The notes: generated by a model not told the origin, from the letters alone. Counted from the first letter of the stretch, positions 30,600 through 40,550 are shown. The stretch is DNA of 43,034 bases from Nemertoderma westbladi (GCA_032718475.1 JAUCBJ010007280.1:1-43034), one strand, 5' to 3'. Translations and numbers: made by a program.

Positions 30600-30826
30600 A
30601 GAGCCCCAAAATGGTGATAACATTGGAAGACGTTAGAAAGCACGTCAAACAAGAGGTCACAAAGTATAAAGGTGGCTGGTACTTGTCTGGTTGGACCAAG
30701 GGACCGGATGGAGAATCCGACGACAACAGCCCGGGTCGTCCCCATTTAGTCAACATTCGACCAGTGGACCCCTCCCTCGTATTGCTTCAGAATATTCGGC
30801 ACTTGTATCTGATTATTTACATGTAG
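30600..30826 (+). CDS. Hypothetical 71-aa frame, possibly an exon
   Basis: An acceptor-like TTTTTATTTAG ends at 30601, followed by ATG at 30611 and the frame 'VITLEDVRKHVKQEVTKYKG' then 'GWYLSGWTKGPDGESDD' and 'HLVNIRPVDPSLVLL'. A helix followed by GGW-x(3)-GW resembles the 'AVRDIVGRVNVDGGWTVVGW' stretch of the island at 28.4-29.4 kb, so this may be a related fragment. The last residues after LLQ look like read-through into AT-rich DNA. No family known to me. Confidence 0.35.
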
Positions 30827-31475
30827 CCGGTTACATTAAAGTGTCTGACTGACTTGTATTATAGCAATGTTATATATCTTTAATATATTTTGGGATTAGA
30901 ACATAATACCGCATATTGGGATTACGTTATTGGTTTATATTTATCTTTGACGAATTGTTTTTGATTAATATTAAAATAAATATTGGGAAAGTGTCTGCAT
31001 CCCGTTATAATAAGTGAACTTACAACATTGACTGTTTTACAAAGTCTATATTCTATGCATTGTGTATTGTGTATTCAACCTTTGTAAACAGTGTGCCTCC
31101 TACACTATGAGCATTCTGTTAGTGTTCTAATCAGTGTGGGTTTTATACACGTCCACCCTCTCTTATAAGTGCGGATCCCCACCCATAGTAGTATTTGCTT
31201 AAAGCAAAGGGCAATGAGTTAATTTATATAATAGTATAGTACAGATTGCCAATTAACACTTTGATGTAATACTTCTCTGTATAACAGTAATTACAATGGT
31301 GATAACCTGTTTAATTAATTATCAAATAATTTAGAACAAATCAGCTGATTACAAATTAGATAATTTAAATAAGAGGAAGTAAAATAATTTTTAGAACTTT
31401 AGTCTATTGTCTCTCGTATTATTCGTTATTTGTTATTATCTTCGCTTTTTCTTTCGATTTTGTTTATCTGCCTGA
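30827..31475. other. AT-rich spacer
   Basis: Nothing beyond AT-rich, low-complexity sequence was seen. Confidence 0.4.
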
Positions 31476-32080
31476 CCGACCTAGATTTTTGGGATTTTCA
31501 ACCTCGCGACCCTGTTTTACTCCAACCGACCACGATTTTTGGACTCTCGTTGTCGACCCATTTTCACTCCAACCAACCACGATTTTTGGACTCTCAAGCT
31601 GTCGTCCCATTTTCACTCCAACCAACCACGATTTTTGGACTCTCAAGCTGTCGACCCATTTTCACTCCAACCAACCACGATTTTGGGACTCTCAAGCTGT
31701 CGACCCATTTCTACTCCAACCAACCACGATTTTTGGACTCTCAAGCTGTCGACCCATTTTCACTCAAACCAACCACGATTTTTGGACTCTCAAGCTGTCG
31801 ACCCATTTTCACTCCAACCAACCACGATTTTTGGACTCTCGCTGTCGACCCATTTTCACTCCAACCAACCGCGATTTTTGGACTCTCAAGCTGTCGACCC
31901 ATTTTCACTCAAACCAACCACGATTTTTGGACTCTCAAGCTGTCGACCCATTTTCACTCCAACCAACCACGATTTTTGGACTATCGCTGTCGACCCATTT
32001 TCACTCGAACCAACCACGATATTTGGAGTCTCAACCTGTCGATCCTTTTTCACTCTAACCAACCACGATTTTGTGTTATC
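31476..32080 (+). repeat. 49-bp minisatellite (about 12 copies)
   Basis: Units of mostly 49 bp, core TGTCGACCCATTTTCACTCC followed by AACCAACCACGATTTTTGGA and CTCTCAAGC. Some units lack three bases (CTCTCGCTGTC). The outer units are more diverged, which is normal for minisatellites. The unit has no stop in any plus-strand frame, and 49 is not a multiple of 3. Three overlapping frames of 180-220 codons therefore result; I treat them as artefacts. Confidence 0.93.
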
Positions 32081-33135
32081 AACCATTCCGTAGGATTAAG
32101 GTAAGCTGTTGTTAATCACCAGTTATATAATCTATAAAATAAATCAAGAACTATATTTTTTCATAGAGTTTTGTTGTGTTAATTCAAAAATTTAATAAAG
32201 TGACTGTGGACACAGCACATATCTCAGTCACTCATAATCCCTCACTGTTCATACTTATTAATTCTCAAGTCCTGTGTTTTTGAATGACAAAGCATGAATG
32301 CAGCACATAGAGGGAAATTTCGACGCAATGAAAATTCAACTTTCCAGGGGAATGCGACGCAAATAACAGCTGAATACTCATAAAAATAAAAATAAAAATG
32401 TTAATGTTTACAGTCCCAATCCCAATAAACATTAACTTGGTCGTTTTGGTGGCCAAAATGACCAAAATCGCCAAAAAAATGTAGTGTATTCCTATGGGCT
32501 ACTTGGTTGGCGAAGCGATTTAACTCGACTCAGTCAAGTCCAGACAGCCCGTCTCCTTGGACATCCATTTGGTTGCTCTGACTAAATGTCAGCTCGCTTT
32601 CATTTTTATTAATGACAGATTGCTAACTTACCTGGAGCTGAGTCGGGCCTTTCAGTTGTAGTAAAGACCACCCACTGAGGCATTGATACAGCACAGGCTA
32701 ATACGTAATAAGGGAGTTAGTTGAATGCGGCTTTGTTAAAAGGAGGTGTATGTATAATAATCGGATTTTGTGTATTATTATTAGATAATCACTTCTCACC
32801 TTTTCCTTTGTGTAGCTTCAGTTTAGAGTCATTATGAAATGGCAACGTGTTCTGTATGAAGGCGTCCTAATTAAGTTTTATAGTTAGAAGCTGGGTCTGT
32901 GACAGGGCGAGAGGTACCTATTAAATAGCGACACTCAGTCTCGAACGAGTTCGGTATACTGATGAAATTCAGATTACAGTAGACGGCGCGGCCTATTTCT
33001 AGTAGCTGGGTCTGAATTCGAAGGCGATAGTAACTGAAAACATTATAATATCAGGCTCTGGCTCTGTGCTAACAGTCAACAGAGTCGGCATATTTGGGTG
33101 AATTTATGATGATGTAATTATTATTTATCGAGACA
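32081..33135. other. Interval without a gene; contains one arm of a dispersed inverted repeat
   Basis: 32331-32404 (CCAGGGGAATGCGACGCAAATAAC region) resembles the reverse complement of 33269-33347, inside the G21 element. The two are probably diverged copies of the same repeat family. No coding frame supported. Confidence 0.45.
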
Positions 33136-33387
33136 GGGGGGGGGGGGGGGGGGGGGACTGGACGCAAAACTCGCCTTGGCGAATTAATATCCCGCCTCAA
33201 TGTTAAATTCTCAATTTAAGGAAATGAGCAGGTTATAGTGGCACGTTATTTTAACCAAAACAATAAATTAAACATAAATGAACAGTTTTATTTTTGAGAG
33301 TAATCATCTGTTATTTGCGTCAAATTTCCCCTGGAGAGTTATGAATTTTTATATATTGCGTCCAGTCCCCCCCCCCCCCCCCCCCCC
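33136..33387. mobile_element. 252-bp hairpin element with G21/C21 terminal repeats
   Basis: Left terminus: 21 G then ACTGGACGCAA (33136-33167). Right terminus: TTGCGTCCAGT then 21 C (33356-33387). The 32-bp terminal repeats are exact reverse complements, homopolymers included. The inner 188 bp are unrelated AT-rich sequence. It looks like a non-autonomous DNA element or MITE. Flanking bases (ACA before, TAA after) give no obvious target duplication. Confidence 0.8.
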
Positions 33388-33726
33388 TAACTGTATTTAT
33401 GAGAGCATTTTTATTATAGCGTACTAAACAGCTAAATAAAGAAAAATCTATGTAAAGTACTTTTCTCATATTTTAAAGAATTTTTACAAATTAAATATAT
33501 GAACTTGTTATTTTTATTACCAATCGAATAGAATTAAAGTAAATAATTAATTATTACACTGCAAGTGCTAGCACACTGCTTATAACCTAAGTGACAGGTA
33601 AAGGTGTGTTAATTATTAGATTAGTAAAAAATATGTAGAAAATACTAAGTTAGGGCGCCTCACACTGCACTCTTTCAGGCATGTTTACTACAGTGGCGAG
33701 TCCAGCCATTACTACACTGGAGCCTT

Positions 33727-33750
33727 TCTCTCTACCTAAAGGTAGAGAGA
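33727..33750. repeat. Short hairpin plus duplicated AGAACTCTACCTC
   Basis: Arms TCTCTCTACC and GGTAGAGAGA around TAAA, followed by AGAACTCTACCTC twice in tandem (about 33748-33773). A small local rearrangement with no gene context. Confidence 0.8.
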
Positions 33751-34089
33751 ACTCTACCTCAGAACTCTACCTCAGCGCCAACATGCTGGGCTTTACCTAC
33801 ACTCAGCATGTATTCACTGGCTGTGATTGACAAGCCAACGTGCCTCAGCAGATTGTTATTGGCTATCAACCACATCAGGCGAATTTAGCGAAATCTTGTG
33901 TACAAGTTTATCCTGATTTTGCTTATCTGTGTATTATAGACATACATGGTGGGGCATAATAACCGCAAGTTAAAATTGTCATCTTTATCACTAATTTACC
34001 GCAAGGGAAATATACAGTATAAAAATACAAGACACGTTTGTATATTGGAAGAAGCCGCTAGACTATGGTGAAATACAACACATCGTGCA

Positions 34090-34930
34090 ACAGTTTTTGA
34101 ATAATAAAGGTGTGGTGATTGCTGCCTTTAAAGATAATTTTCCTGGGATAGAGTGGATTCGAGGTTTTCTAAAGAGACATAACCTTAACACAACGTATGG
34201 CTGATAATATCAAGCCAGCAAGGGCAAAACTCACTCCAGATGTGATAATTGATTTCTATAACGAACTGAAGACTGAAGTTGAAGGTGTGCCGCCACGAAA
34301 TCTTGGCAATTACGATGAAACTGGATTCTCTAACGATCCTGGGTCAAAACGGGTTATTTGCCGCCGAGGCACTTTACGCATTGAGCGTTCAATAAACAAC
34401 AGCAAACAGATGACATCAGTCATGTACAGTGGTTCCGCGGATGGAACCCTTAATCCAGTTATGGTTGTCCACAAGGCCAAGCATATGTATGAGGGGTGGA
34501 CAGTCGGGGGCCCAGTTGGGGCTCATTATAGTTCAACAGAGTCCGGCTGATTCAATATGGATAAATTTGAGGAATGGTTTTCCACAATTTATCTTCCCTC
34601 AATAAAGGATTTGCCAGGCAAGAAAGTCTTGATTGGCGATAACCTTGGGTCACATATGTCTACGTCCAAGTAGTGCAATCTTGCCTTGATAATAATATTC
34701 GCTTCATTCCGCTGCCTCCCAACAGTACCCACATCCTTCAGCCCCTAGATGTGGCTTTGAACCCTAACACTTGGGCCTAAAACCAACTTGAGGATATTAA
34801 CATATGACCATTCTATTGGAAGCTACACAACTCTACTTAATATTTTGAAATCTCTTTCTAACAAAGATCCGAAGTCATTGTGTAGTGATATCTTAAAACA
34901 CTTTGATAACTCAAAAAATTGATTAAAACA
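34090..34930 (+). pseudogene. Tigger/pogo-like (DDE_1, CENP-B-type) transposase pseudogene
   Basis: The end of a CENP-B-type DNA-binding domain is readable at 34095-34200 ('FKDNFPGIEWIRGFLKRHN'). After a frame change, an open stretch 34197-34550 carries the catalytic domain: 'NLGNYDETGFSNDPGSKRV' (first catalytic Asp), then 'MTSVMYSGSADGTLNPVMVV'. A TGA at 34548 interrupts it. 'WFSTIYLPSIKDLPGKKVLI' and 'GDNLGSH' (second Asp) follow, then another frame with 'FIPLPPNSTHILQPLDVALN' (third acidic position). All three catalytic residues are thus visible but in separate frames. Terminal inverted repeats were not located. An intact enzyme would move Tigger elements into TA sites. Confidence 0.88.
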
Positions 34931-35083
34931 TATAGGTCAAGGTTGAACAAAGGTGCAACAGTCAGTGTTACGTGTAATTGGTACCTAATGGTCACAGATT
35001 CCACTTCTCAGATGTAGTGCTTATACCAATTTTCCCCAGAGGCTTGGTGAACACCAACATTACCATTTGAACGTTTGTATACA

Positions 35084-35353
35084 ATGGATCAAGAACTTAA
35101 GCCCATATTCGAATTAGCTAGGGATCAAATTGTGGAGTTATACTTAAATATCGCCATCAGTGAAGACAATAATAATACTGATTATATAGACACAATTCTG
35201 AGCGCCTACTCGTTTACTGACATGAAAATATGTTCCATATGCCATGCTAAATATCCAAGGTCTAAGCGGAAATGTGACTTGTGTGGATCTCTTCTTAAAA
35301 TAGCACCACAGCCCGAACTTGTTCCAGGCAGTTTTTATTCCACTGATAAATAA
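35084..35353 (+). CDS. Hypothetical 89-aa protein with a CxxC...CxxC zinc-ribbon-like motif
   Basis: From ATG 35084 the frame reads MDQELKPIFELARDQIVELY, an acidic Asn-rich linker, then 'ICSICHAKYPRSKRKCDLCG', two Cys pairs spaced as in a zinc ribbon, and a short tail ending FYSTDK. The length is small for a whole gene. It could be the last exon of a larger zinc-binding protein, or a transposon-associated fragment after the Tigger pseudogene. Family unknown. Confidence 0.4.
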   Translation: MDQELKPIFELARDQIVELYLNIAISEDNNNTDYIDTILSAYSFTDMKICSICHAKYPRSKRKCDLCGSLLKIAPQPELVPGSFYSTDK

Positions 35354-35836
35354 ATAATTATATGAAATAACATTTTGAATGTAATCTATCCGTCATCGAA
35401 GATGATTCAATACGATCACCAGTAATGGTGTATCCCAGCTCGGACTGCAAAGGCATCAGTGATTTCTTTTGCAAAGACTGTCAATCCATATATATAAGCT
35501 GCAAATCGTCCATCCATCCGTCGTGTCTTGTCACTTAGATAAGCTCACTGCTTCACCAGCAGCTATAAAACTACCTCAGCCTAGCATAGCCAGAACCGCA
35601 GCCTGGGCAGGTTGGCTAAGGCTGGTTGGATAAAGGCAGGCTGAGATACCAAATCCAAGACCAAGACTGAGTACCAATCACAGCAAACTTCTCTAAGGAA
35701 GGACATTGACATAACTTTTCAATTTGATTACTCATGGCAATGATATTAATAATATAAAACTTTTACTGACTGTGTGTCAACCTCCTAACCATTTGGATTC
35801 GAATTATTGTTATTGGTAATTAATTGGTAATTAAAG
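35354..35836. other. Spacer, no gene seen
   Basis: Moderately AT-rich, with no coding frame or repeat of note. A GGCTAAGGCTGGTTGGATAA-type stretch near 35615 was inspected for a tRNA-like fold and gave nothing convincing. Confidence 0.4.
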
Positions 35837-35915
35837 ATGGTTGGAGTCTATTTAGAAGAAGATGTATTTAGCCACGGCCAGTTATATGTAGCCCTGAACC
35901 GTTTACAACATTCAG
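35837..35915 (+). pseudogene. Helitron/PIF1-type helicase motif fragment
   Basis: The frame starts VGVYLEEDVFSHGQLYVALN and is followed by RLQ. This is the conserved C-terminal motif of PIF1-like helicases carried by Helitrons (VGLYL-x-x-PVFxHGQLYVAxSR). Only about 26 residues are preserved before the sequence turns AT-rich and hydrophobic. Helicase motifs I-V and the Rep domain are absent. Confidence 0.7.
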
Positions 35916-36191
35916 TGGTCTCAGAATTTTTACCCCCAATGGCAACACAACAGTCACCAATGTTTTGTTTCCTGAACTTCTTATATAAACAATATTACAG
36001 TATAATAGTGTTCAAATTTGTATGTATTTGAAGAGTATTAACTCCATTATGGTTATGATTTATTACATACAAAGTAGCAACAACTGTATAAACATGGTTG
36101 ACTACTAATTAATGTTTTTCTTTTCATTTTCTTTTCTATTGACAATTCAGAAAAATTTGCGATTTCCGTCACTTATTATATATAATAAGTA

Positions 36192-36508
36192 TACACCATG
36201 TCCCGTAATATAGTGTAATTTTCTGATGACACGGACCCCCCCCCCCCCCCCCCCCACATTTTTCTACAAATCTTTATCATATTGCTTGAAATTTGAAACA
36301 CAACTACAGTAGTTCAACTCACCGTCGATGACCCCATGAAGCCGGAATTTTCGATTTTGCCTTTAAATTTTTTTTATAAGCGTTTTAAAAAAGTGTCTCG
36401 TGAGCGTTTTAAAAAAGTGTCTTGTGCGATGGGGAGGTAGGGGTAGGGGGGGGGGGGGGGGGGGTCCGTGTCATCAGAAAATGAAACTATATTATGGGAC
36501 ATGGTGTA
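36192..36508. mobile_element. 317-bp Tc1/mariner-like MITE with C20/G19 in its terminal repeats
   Basis: Termini TACACCATGTCCC (36192) and GGGACATGGTGTA (36508) are flanked by TA on both sides (36190-36191, 36509-36510), the target duplication of Tc1/mariner elements. The terminal repeats of about 44 bp match with about three differences, then continue into a run of 20 C (36236-36255) and 19 G (36446-36464). An internal direct repeat GCGTTTTAAAAAAGTGTC occurs twice near 36378-36422. No transposase frame. Confidence 0.85.
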
Positions 36509-36544
36509 TAATGTCACTTATTGTTTTTAGTGTGATCAAATGTT

Positions 36545-36583
36545 ACTAGCTGTAGGCGGCCCGAAGGGCCGCCTACAGCTAGT
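36545..36583. repeat. Perfect 18-bp GC-rich hairpin
   Basis: Arms 36545-36562 (ACTAGCTGTAGGCGGCCC) and 36566-36583 are exact reverse complements around GAA, followed by TATAATA repeats. It is very stable and conspicuous in AT-rich DNA, 35 bp from the end of the mariner-like MITE. Confidence 0.92.
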
Positions 36584-36636
36584 ATAATATAATATATATA
36601 TAATATAATATAATAGTAGATTCGCTAAACTCTGAT

Positions 36637-37137
36637 CTACATTTCTATTTCATCCATCGGTGCAAAGCTCTCAGAGATAATGAATGTGTACCAATAAGGT
36701 CCCTCCCCATAGACGCCGTTTAGATTGGACTGGCTACTGTTGCACCTCCAATACCACCAAGCCCCTTTGAGAACAGCGGTGCAGTTTCCGAAATAATAAT
36801 CGTTATCGCGATCATAGGTTGACAAAGGTTGTCCATTCTCATAAAGTATTGAATTACCAGCTGTACCGCTGTACCCGGATATACTGTATGTAGCATGTAA
36901 TTACTATTCGAATCACCGATAATGAAGTAATTATACTCGGTATACTTGTGTTCTTCTTTGTACCACAGATCAATCAATCCTCAGTTTGACTCTGGCTTTG
37001 GTAAGTTCATAGATGTTGGTGAGTCCTAACCAAAAGTTATTTTCTACGTCACCGAAACCATGGATGTATTCCGACCATCCCATAAAGAAATCCTAGGACC
37101 CATCTATTCGCCTCTGTATCACCAGGGACCCACGGGG
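36637..37137 (-). pseudogene. Fibrinogen-related domain (FREP-like) pseudogene
   Basis: The minus strand reads most of a fibrinogen C-terminal domain: 'SLVIQRRIDGS' (about 37120), a stop, 'WSEYIHGFGDVENNFWLGL' (37085-37030) and 'LTKARVKLRID'. After a frame change come 'WYKEEHKYTEYNYFIIGDS' and then the hallmark 'STYDRDNDYYFGNC' with 'KGAWWYWRC' and 'SNLNG' (36820-36710), ending at TAG 36637. At least one stop and two frame changes break it. No introns or upstream signal-peptide exon were seen. Intact relatives are secreted lectin-like proteins of invertebrate immunity that bind microbial sugars. This looks like a processed or decayed copy. Confidence 0.85.
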
Positions 37138-37747
37138 GCTCTGTCATCGTGGTGAAGTGAACCATCCAATCCACTGGAGTGGCTGATTAAGGAAATGGTG
37201 TCTACTGGGGTATTCGAGCAAATGGATGCAGGAAGGGATGTTGGCGTGGATCTGCTTGTATCGATATTGCTATTCCGATTGTGATTGGTGATAGTTCAGG
37301 TGGGTATTCATAGTCTTCCTATGCATAATATGGCCTGTGAGATGCTATTTGGTGCTGCTGATGAGAGGAGCAAGAAGGGAGGTGGTGGTTCTGGACCAAC
37401 CATGACCTATGTCTCAGATTGAATGGTTTTTGCGCATCACCTGATCTTACATTCCACTCCTGTGGTTGGAATTTGAAGGAATTTAAGAAGAAAAAAGAAG
37501 AACTGAGGGATCTAGACATTGTATGGAGAAACTGTCAAGAATTCCTAAGTCAAGAATACTGTCAAGAAAAAGTCCAAAAATTTCTCAGATTTCAATACCG
37601 AACTTATTGAAATGAGCCAAAAAATATACAACTTAAACAAAAAATTCGAGAACTGGGTGGGTGGGTCTATCCCAACATCTGCATTAGATATTGAGATATG
37701 ATATGTTAGATAGAGTTAGATTTGATGGATAGAGATAGAGATAGATT
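37138..37747. other. Interval without a supported gene
   Basis: Short Lys-rich plus-strand frame at 37419-37610 with no motif. Otherwise mixed sequence and a GATAGA-type simple repeat near 37700-37745. Confidence 0.35.
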
Positions 37748-38240
37748 ATGAATAATGCTGAGGACAAAAAACAAGACCATCTTGCCAGTTTAATGATTCG
37801 AAATGCAAAAATCAATTTTAAAAACTTGAAGACCGATCACCTGTTATTTCAACTACCTGGCATATCAATTGATGATGACAAAACAAACTTAAAGTTACTC
37901 TATGGTGACCACCATGAAGGCCATCTGTCAGTTTGATTTGCGCACTGCTATTCAAAGTTATGATACCAATATCACCATACTAATGGCTTCCTCGTACAGT
38001 AATGCCAATGATACAGGTGTGTGTGTGAAGTTAATAAGGGAGAGTGTGATGGGACCAAGGTCGGCCAGTTTGTGTTTGCTCTATGGCATGATGAAAGGTC
38101 AGTTGGTGAGGTTGTCTCTGTTGACCAAGCGAAAGGACTCTTTATTCGCTATATGAAATGAACAAATACGTTAGATAATGACAATTGGAAGTGGCCAATG
38201 ATAGATGATTGTCATTTGGACCCTTGCTTCCTAACTTCTC
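37748..38240 (+). pseudogene. Decayed C-terminal domain of an invertebrate orphan protein family
   Basis: At 38039-38240 one frame reads GECDGTKVGQFVFALWHDER, 'SVGEVVSVDQAKGLFIRYMK', TGA, then 'NDNWKWPMIDDCHLDP'. This fits a domain I know from uncharacterised invertebrate proteins: 'VGxYV-x-x-YD-x-x-WYVGxVxxV-x-x-FMHP' followed by 'F-x-WP-x-x-DxCWV'. The TGA at 38159 replaces a codon probably once CGA. Upstream, a 62-codon frame (37748-37936) may belong to the same gene in another frame (QDHLASLMIRNAKINFKN). Function of the domain is unknown to me; it often occurs in transposon-associated genes. Confidence 0.45.
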
Positions 38241-39484
38241 CTAGTATATCCTGTTCTTGTACTTTCACCGCATTCATCATACACCCGACTTACATTTCAA
38301 TTGGTGAATGCTGCCATTTATATTATATCATTGGATAAGTAAACAGACAAAATATTGTAATTATTCACCTTATACTGTATAAATATATATATGTTTTATT
38401 ATATGTTCGCGCTTTTAGACCTTCAGCAGTTTAACCTGCCAATTTTAGTTGTCCTCTAGTTTATAAATCGACTTTAGCCTATATCGATTATTTAATGTAC
38501 TGAAGTTACATCAGCCGAAGCCAGTCTGTGCGCGATCATTCACCCACAGTTAAGGGAGACTGGATTCGGGTGCCTTGAAAGTTATTGCAATGTAAACCTA
38601 CTGTATTATTCGATTGATCGTTACTATATAATCTCTGACAATATATTTACTTTCGGGGAAATATTAACAGTTCCTTTAGGACGTGGCGCTTTAAGTATAA
38701 AAACAGAGTTATGACTTATACTAATCACAACTAGATGGCCACAGAGTTTCGTAAATAGCGCATTCTTTAGGAGATGCTTTATTATCTTTCACACTACTAC
38801 ACACGACTTCACACTACTTCACACTACTGCGCACTAATCTGCCGACCGTCACTGAATTTGATCATATATAAGGAGGATTGCAACTGACACAAGTAGGGAT
38901 TATGAAATAGCATTTAATTCACACAAAAACCACTATTATTTAAGTCGCAATTGCTACCGGTAACCTGTTCCTCTTACCTTCAGTAATCAAGAAGATTGGG
39001 GGTTTTATGATTATTTATCGGTATTCTCCAAATATATCAGCAATATACATCAATATAACAACAATTAATAACAGAAGTAAAATAATGCGGTGAACAGTCA
39101 GCATGTGTTACTTATGCAGTTATGAAGTCAGGCAGTCAGGTGAGTTCGTAAGTGGTTGGTATGGTATGATATGTGTTCAGGATAATAGATTTACGTTCCT
39201 ATAATCCAAGCCATCTGATGTTTAGGCCAAAGTCTGAAACTTCCAAAACAGAAGTACAGAAGATTCCAAGCCGGTTCTGAGGCTCAGAAAGGTAAACAAA
39301 GACCGTAATGCATTGCGCGGGTTTCCATAGGCCTCTGTAAAACATAAAGTGAAAATCGCTCTGATTGGCTGAGCAGAACAACGAAATTCCACGTCCATAA
39401 AGAATCAGCTGATAGATTTCGTCATCTGGGCTCTGATTCCTCCCTTTCCCGTAGTTGGATAAATTTAGGGCTATCTTAGAGTAT
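38241..39484. other. Interval without a supported gene
   Basis: A 100-codon minus-strand frame (39501-39199) has no recognisable features. CACACTACT-type repeats occur near 38790-38830. Nothing else. Confidence 0.35.
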
Positions 39485-39585
39485 TCTGCGCATTGCGGCA
39501 AAAATGACTTGTTATGTCCTCAAAAGCATCTACACTGCGCATTGCGGGAAAAAATGACTTGTTATGTCCGCAAAAGCTTTTACAC
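39485..39585. repeat. Two-copy tandem repeat of about 51 bp
   Basis: CTGCGCATTGCGG followed by AAAAATGACTTGTTATGTCC and CAAAAGC occurs twice (39485-39530 and 39535-39584) with small differences, just downstream of the 206-aa gene. Confidence 0.85.
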
Positions 39586-39662
39586 CGCTCCCAGAAAATG
39601 GGATTTAAGTCTATAAAATATAAAAAATCACAGTTTCTAAAATATAAAAATACTCTAAATGG

Positions 39663-40283
39663 TTAGTCCTTCTTACGTGAACGGCGTTTACGAAGTTTTT
39701 TGAGGCTAGCAAGAGTCCTTTTCTCTTTGGGGCAAGCCACTTTACTAGGAGGGCTATAACTCCTGGGTGAGGGGTGCAATATGATTGCATCGGAAGGTTT
39801 AGGGTTACTGTCGGTGTATCCGCTGGTCGAGGTACCCGGTTGATCGATATCAACCTCAGTGGAACGAGGTCGAACAACCTTTAGAGCGCGTTTCAAGACA
39901 GCAGCTCTTACTGGTCCCTGACGGGTCGTTGGCACGAGAGTGGTAGGCGGACTGTGAGTAGTGAGAAATTTCCTCGGTTTGATGGTTCTTTCTAACTCGC
40001 GTTCTCGGGCTCTATATTCATAGGGTCGTCTATGAACTTCCTGTAGTTCTGGATGCGAGTTGATGAACAAGTCACCATATTCCGGATCTTGATGGATGAA
40101 GTTGATCAAGTTATAGGAATTAAGGTCGTTAGGATTAATGTTCCTGAGGTACTTGCGAACAAATTTGGTCGAAATATTCTCGCCAACACGCTTCATTAGC
40201 TCGTAGCTCGGTGTGCGAGATTTTTGCTCAACGGAAGCAAAGAGATACCGGTTAAATGCATAGACTCCTTCATAGGTTGCCAT
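39663..40283 (-). CDS. Unidentified basic 206-aa protein with possible nuclear targeting
   Basis: The ATG at 40283 (MATYEGVYAFNRYLFASVEQ) opens a complete frame to the stop at 39663. The first 110 residues look globular and helical (ELMKRVGENISTKFVRKYLR, NLINFIHQDPEYGDLFINSH). The remainder is Pro/Ser/Arg-rich and low complexity, ending in a strongly basic stretch (LKKLRKRRSRKKD) that resembles a nuclear localisation or nucleic-acid-binding tail. An earlier in-frame TTG at 40322 is not a likely start. No domain recognised. It is divergent from the 613-codon frame 0.9 kb to its right, so they might be two genes of one mobile or viral element. A repeated GGTGCCGTTTAAAATGG motif lies 18-98 bp upstream. 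Confidence 0.5.
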   Translation of the reverse strand: MATYEGVYAFNRYLFASVEQKSRTPSYELMKRVGENISTKFVRKYLRNINPNDLNSYNLINFIHQDPEYGDLFINSHPELQEVHRRPYEYRARERELERTIKPRKFLTTHSPPTTLVPTTRQGPVRAAVLKRALKVVRPRSTEVDIDQPGTSTSGYTDSNPKPSDAIILHPSPRSYSPPSKVACPKEKRTLASLKKLRKRRSRKKD

Positions 40284-40300
40284 TTCCTGGTGCTTCAAAC

Positions 40301-40381
40301 GGTGCCGTTTAAAATGGCCCAACTCTACATGATTTTGTCAATTTACAGATAGGCCATTTTAAATGGTGCCGTTTAAAATGG
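40301..40381. promoter_or_regulatory. Repeated GGTGCCGTTTAAAATGG motif upstream of the 206-aa gene
   Basis: The 17-bp motif occurs at 40301-40317 and 40365-40381 in the same direction. An inverted partial copy, GGCCATTTTAAA, lies at 40352-40363. Position just 5' of the 206-aa start suggests binding sites or a small hairpin. A chance repeat or transposon scrap is also possible. Confidence 0.35.
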
Positions 40382-40527
40382 TCTATGTTGCGGGATAAAT
40401 CCATTAATAATGTAATTATTGATAAGGGCATGCATGACGGGCTTTAGCTTGTTTGGATTGAAGCGAAGGGACCATCAGAGAGGGATATTGGTGTAAATTG
40501 TTGGGAGAGCGTCTGGTTATTGAGTGT

Positions 40528-40550
40528 GAGAGAGAGAGAGAGAGAGAGGG
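40528..40550. repeat. (GA)n microsatellite
   Basis: About eleven GA/AG dinucleotides in a row in an otherwise unremarkable intergenic stretch. Confidence 0.93.

Noticed and set aside
31430-32104. A 224-residue secreted protein with a hydrophobic N-terminus
   Set aside because: The apparent start is TTG, not ATG, and nearly all the rest is the 49-bp minisatellite, open in all three frames.
35560-35660. tRNA-derived SINE head
   Set aside because: No A-box/B-box pair with correct spacing and no cloverleaf could be drawn.
36545-36583. The GC-rich hairpin as a Helitron 3' end for the helicase scrap at 35837
   Set aside because: Helitrons end with a CTRR shortly after the hairpin. No such end is present, and a mariner-like MITE lies between.
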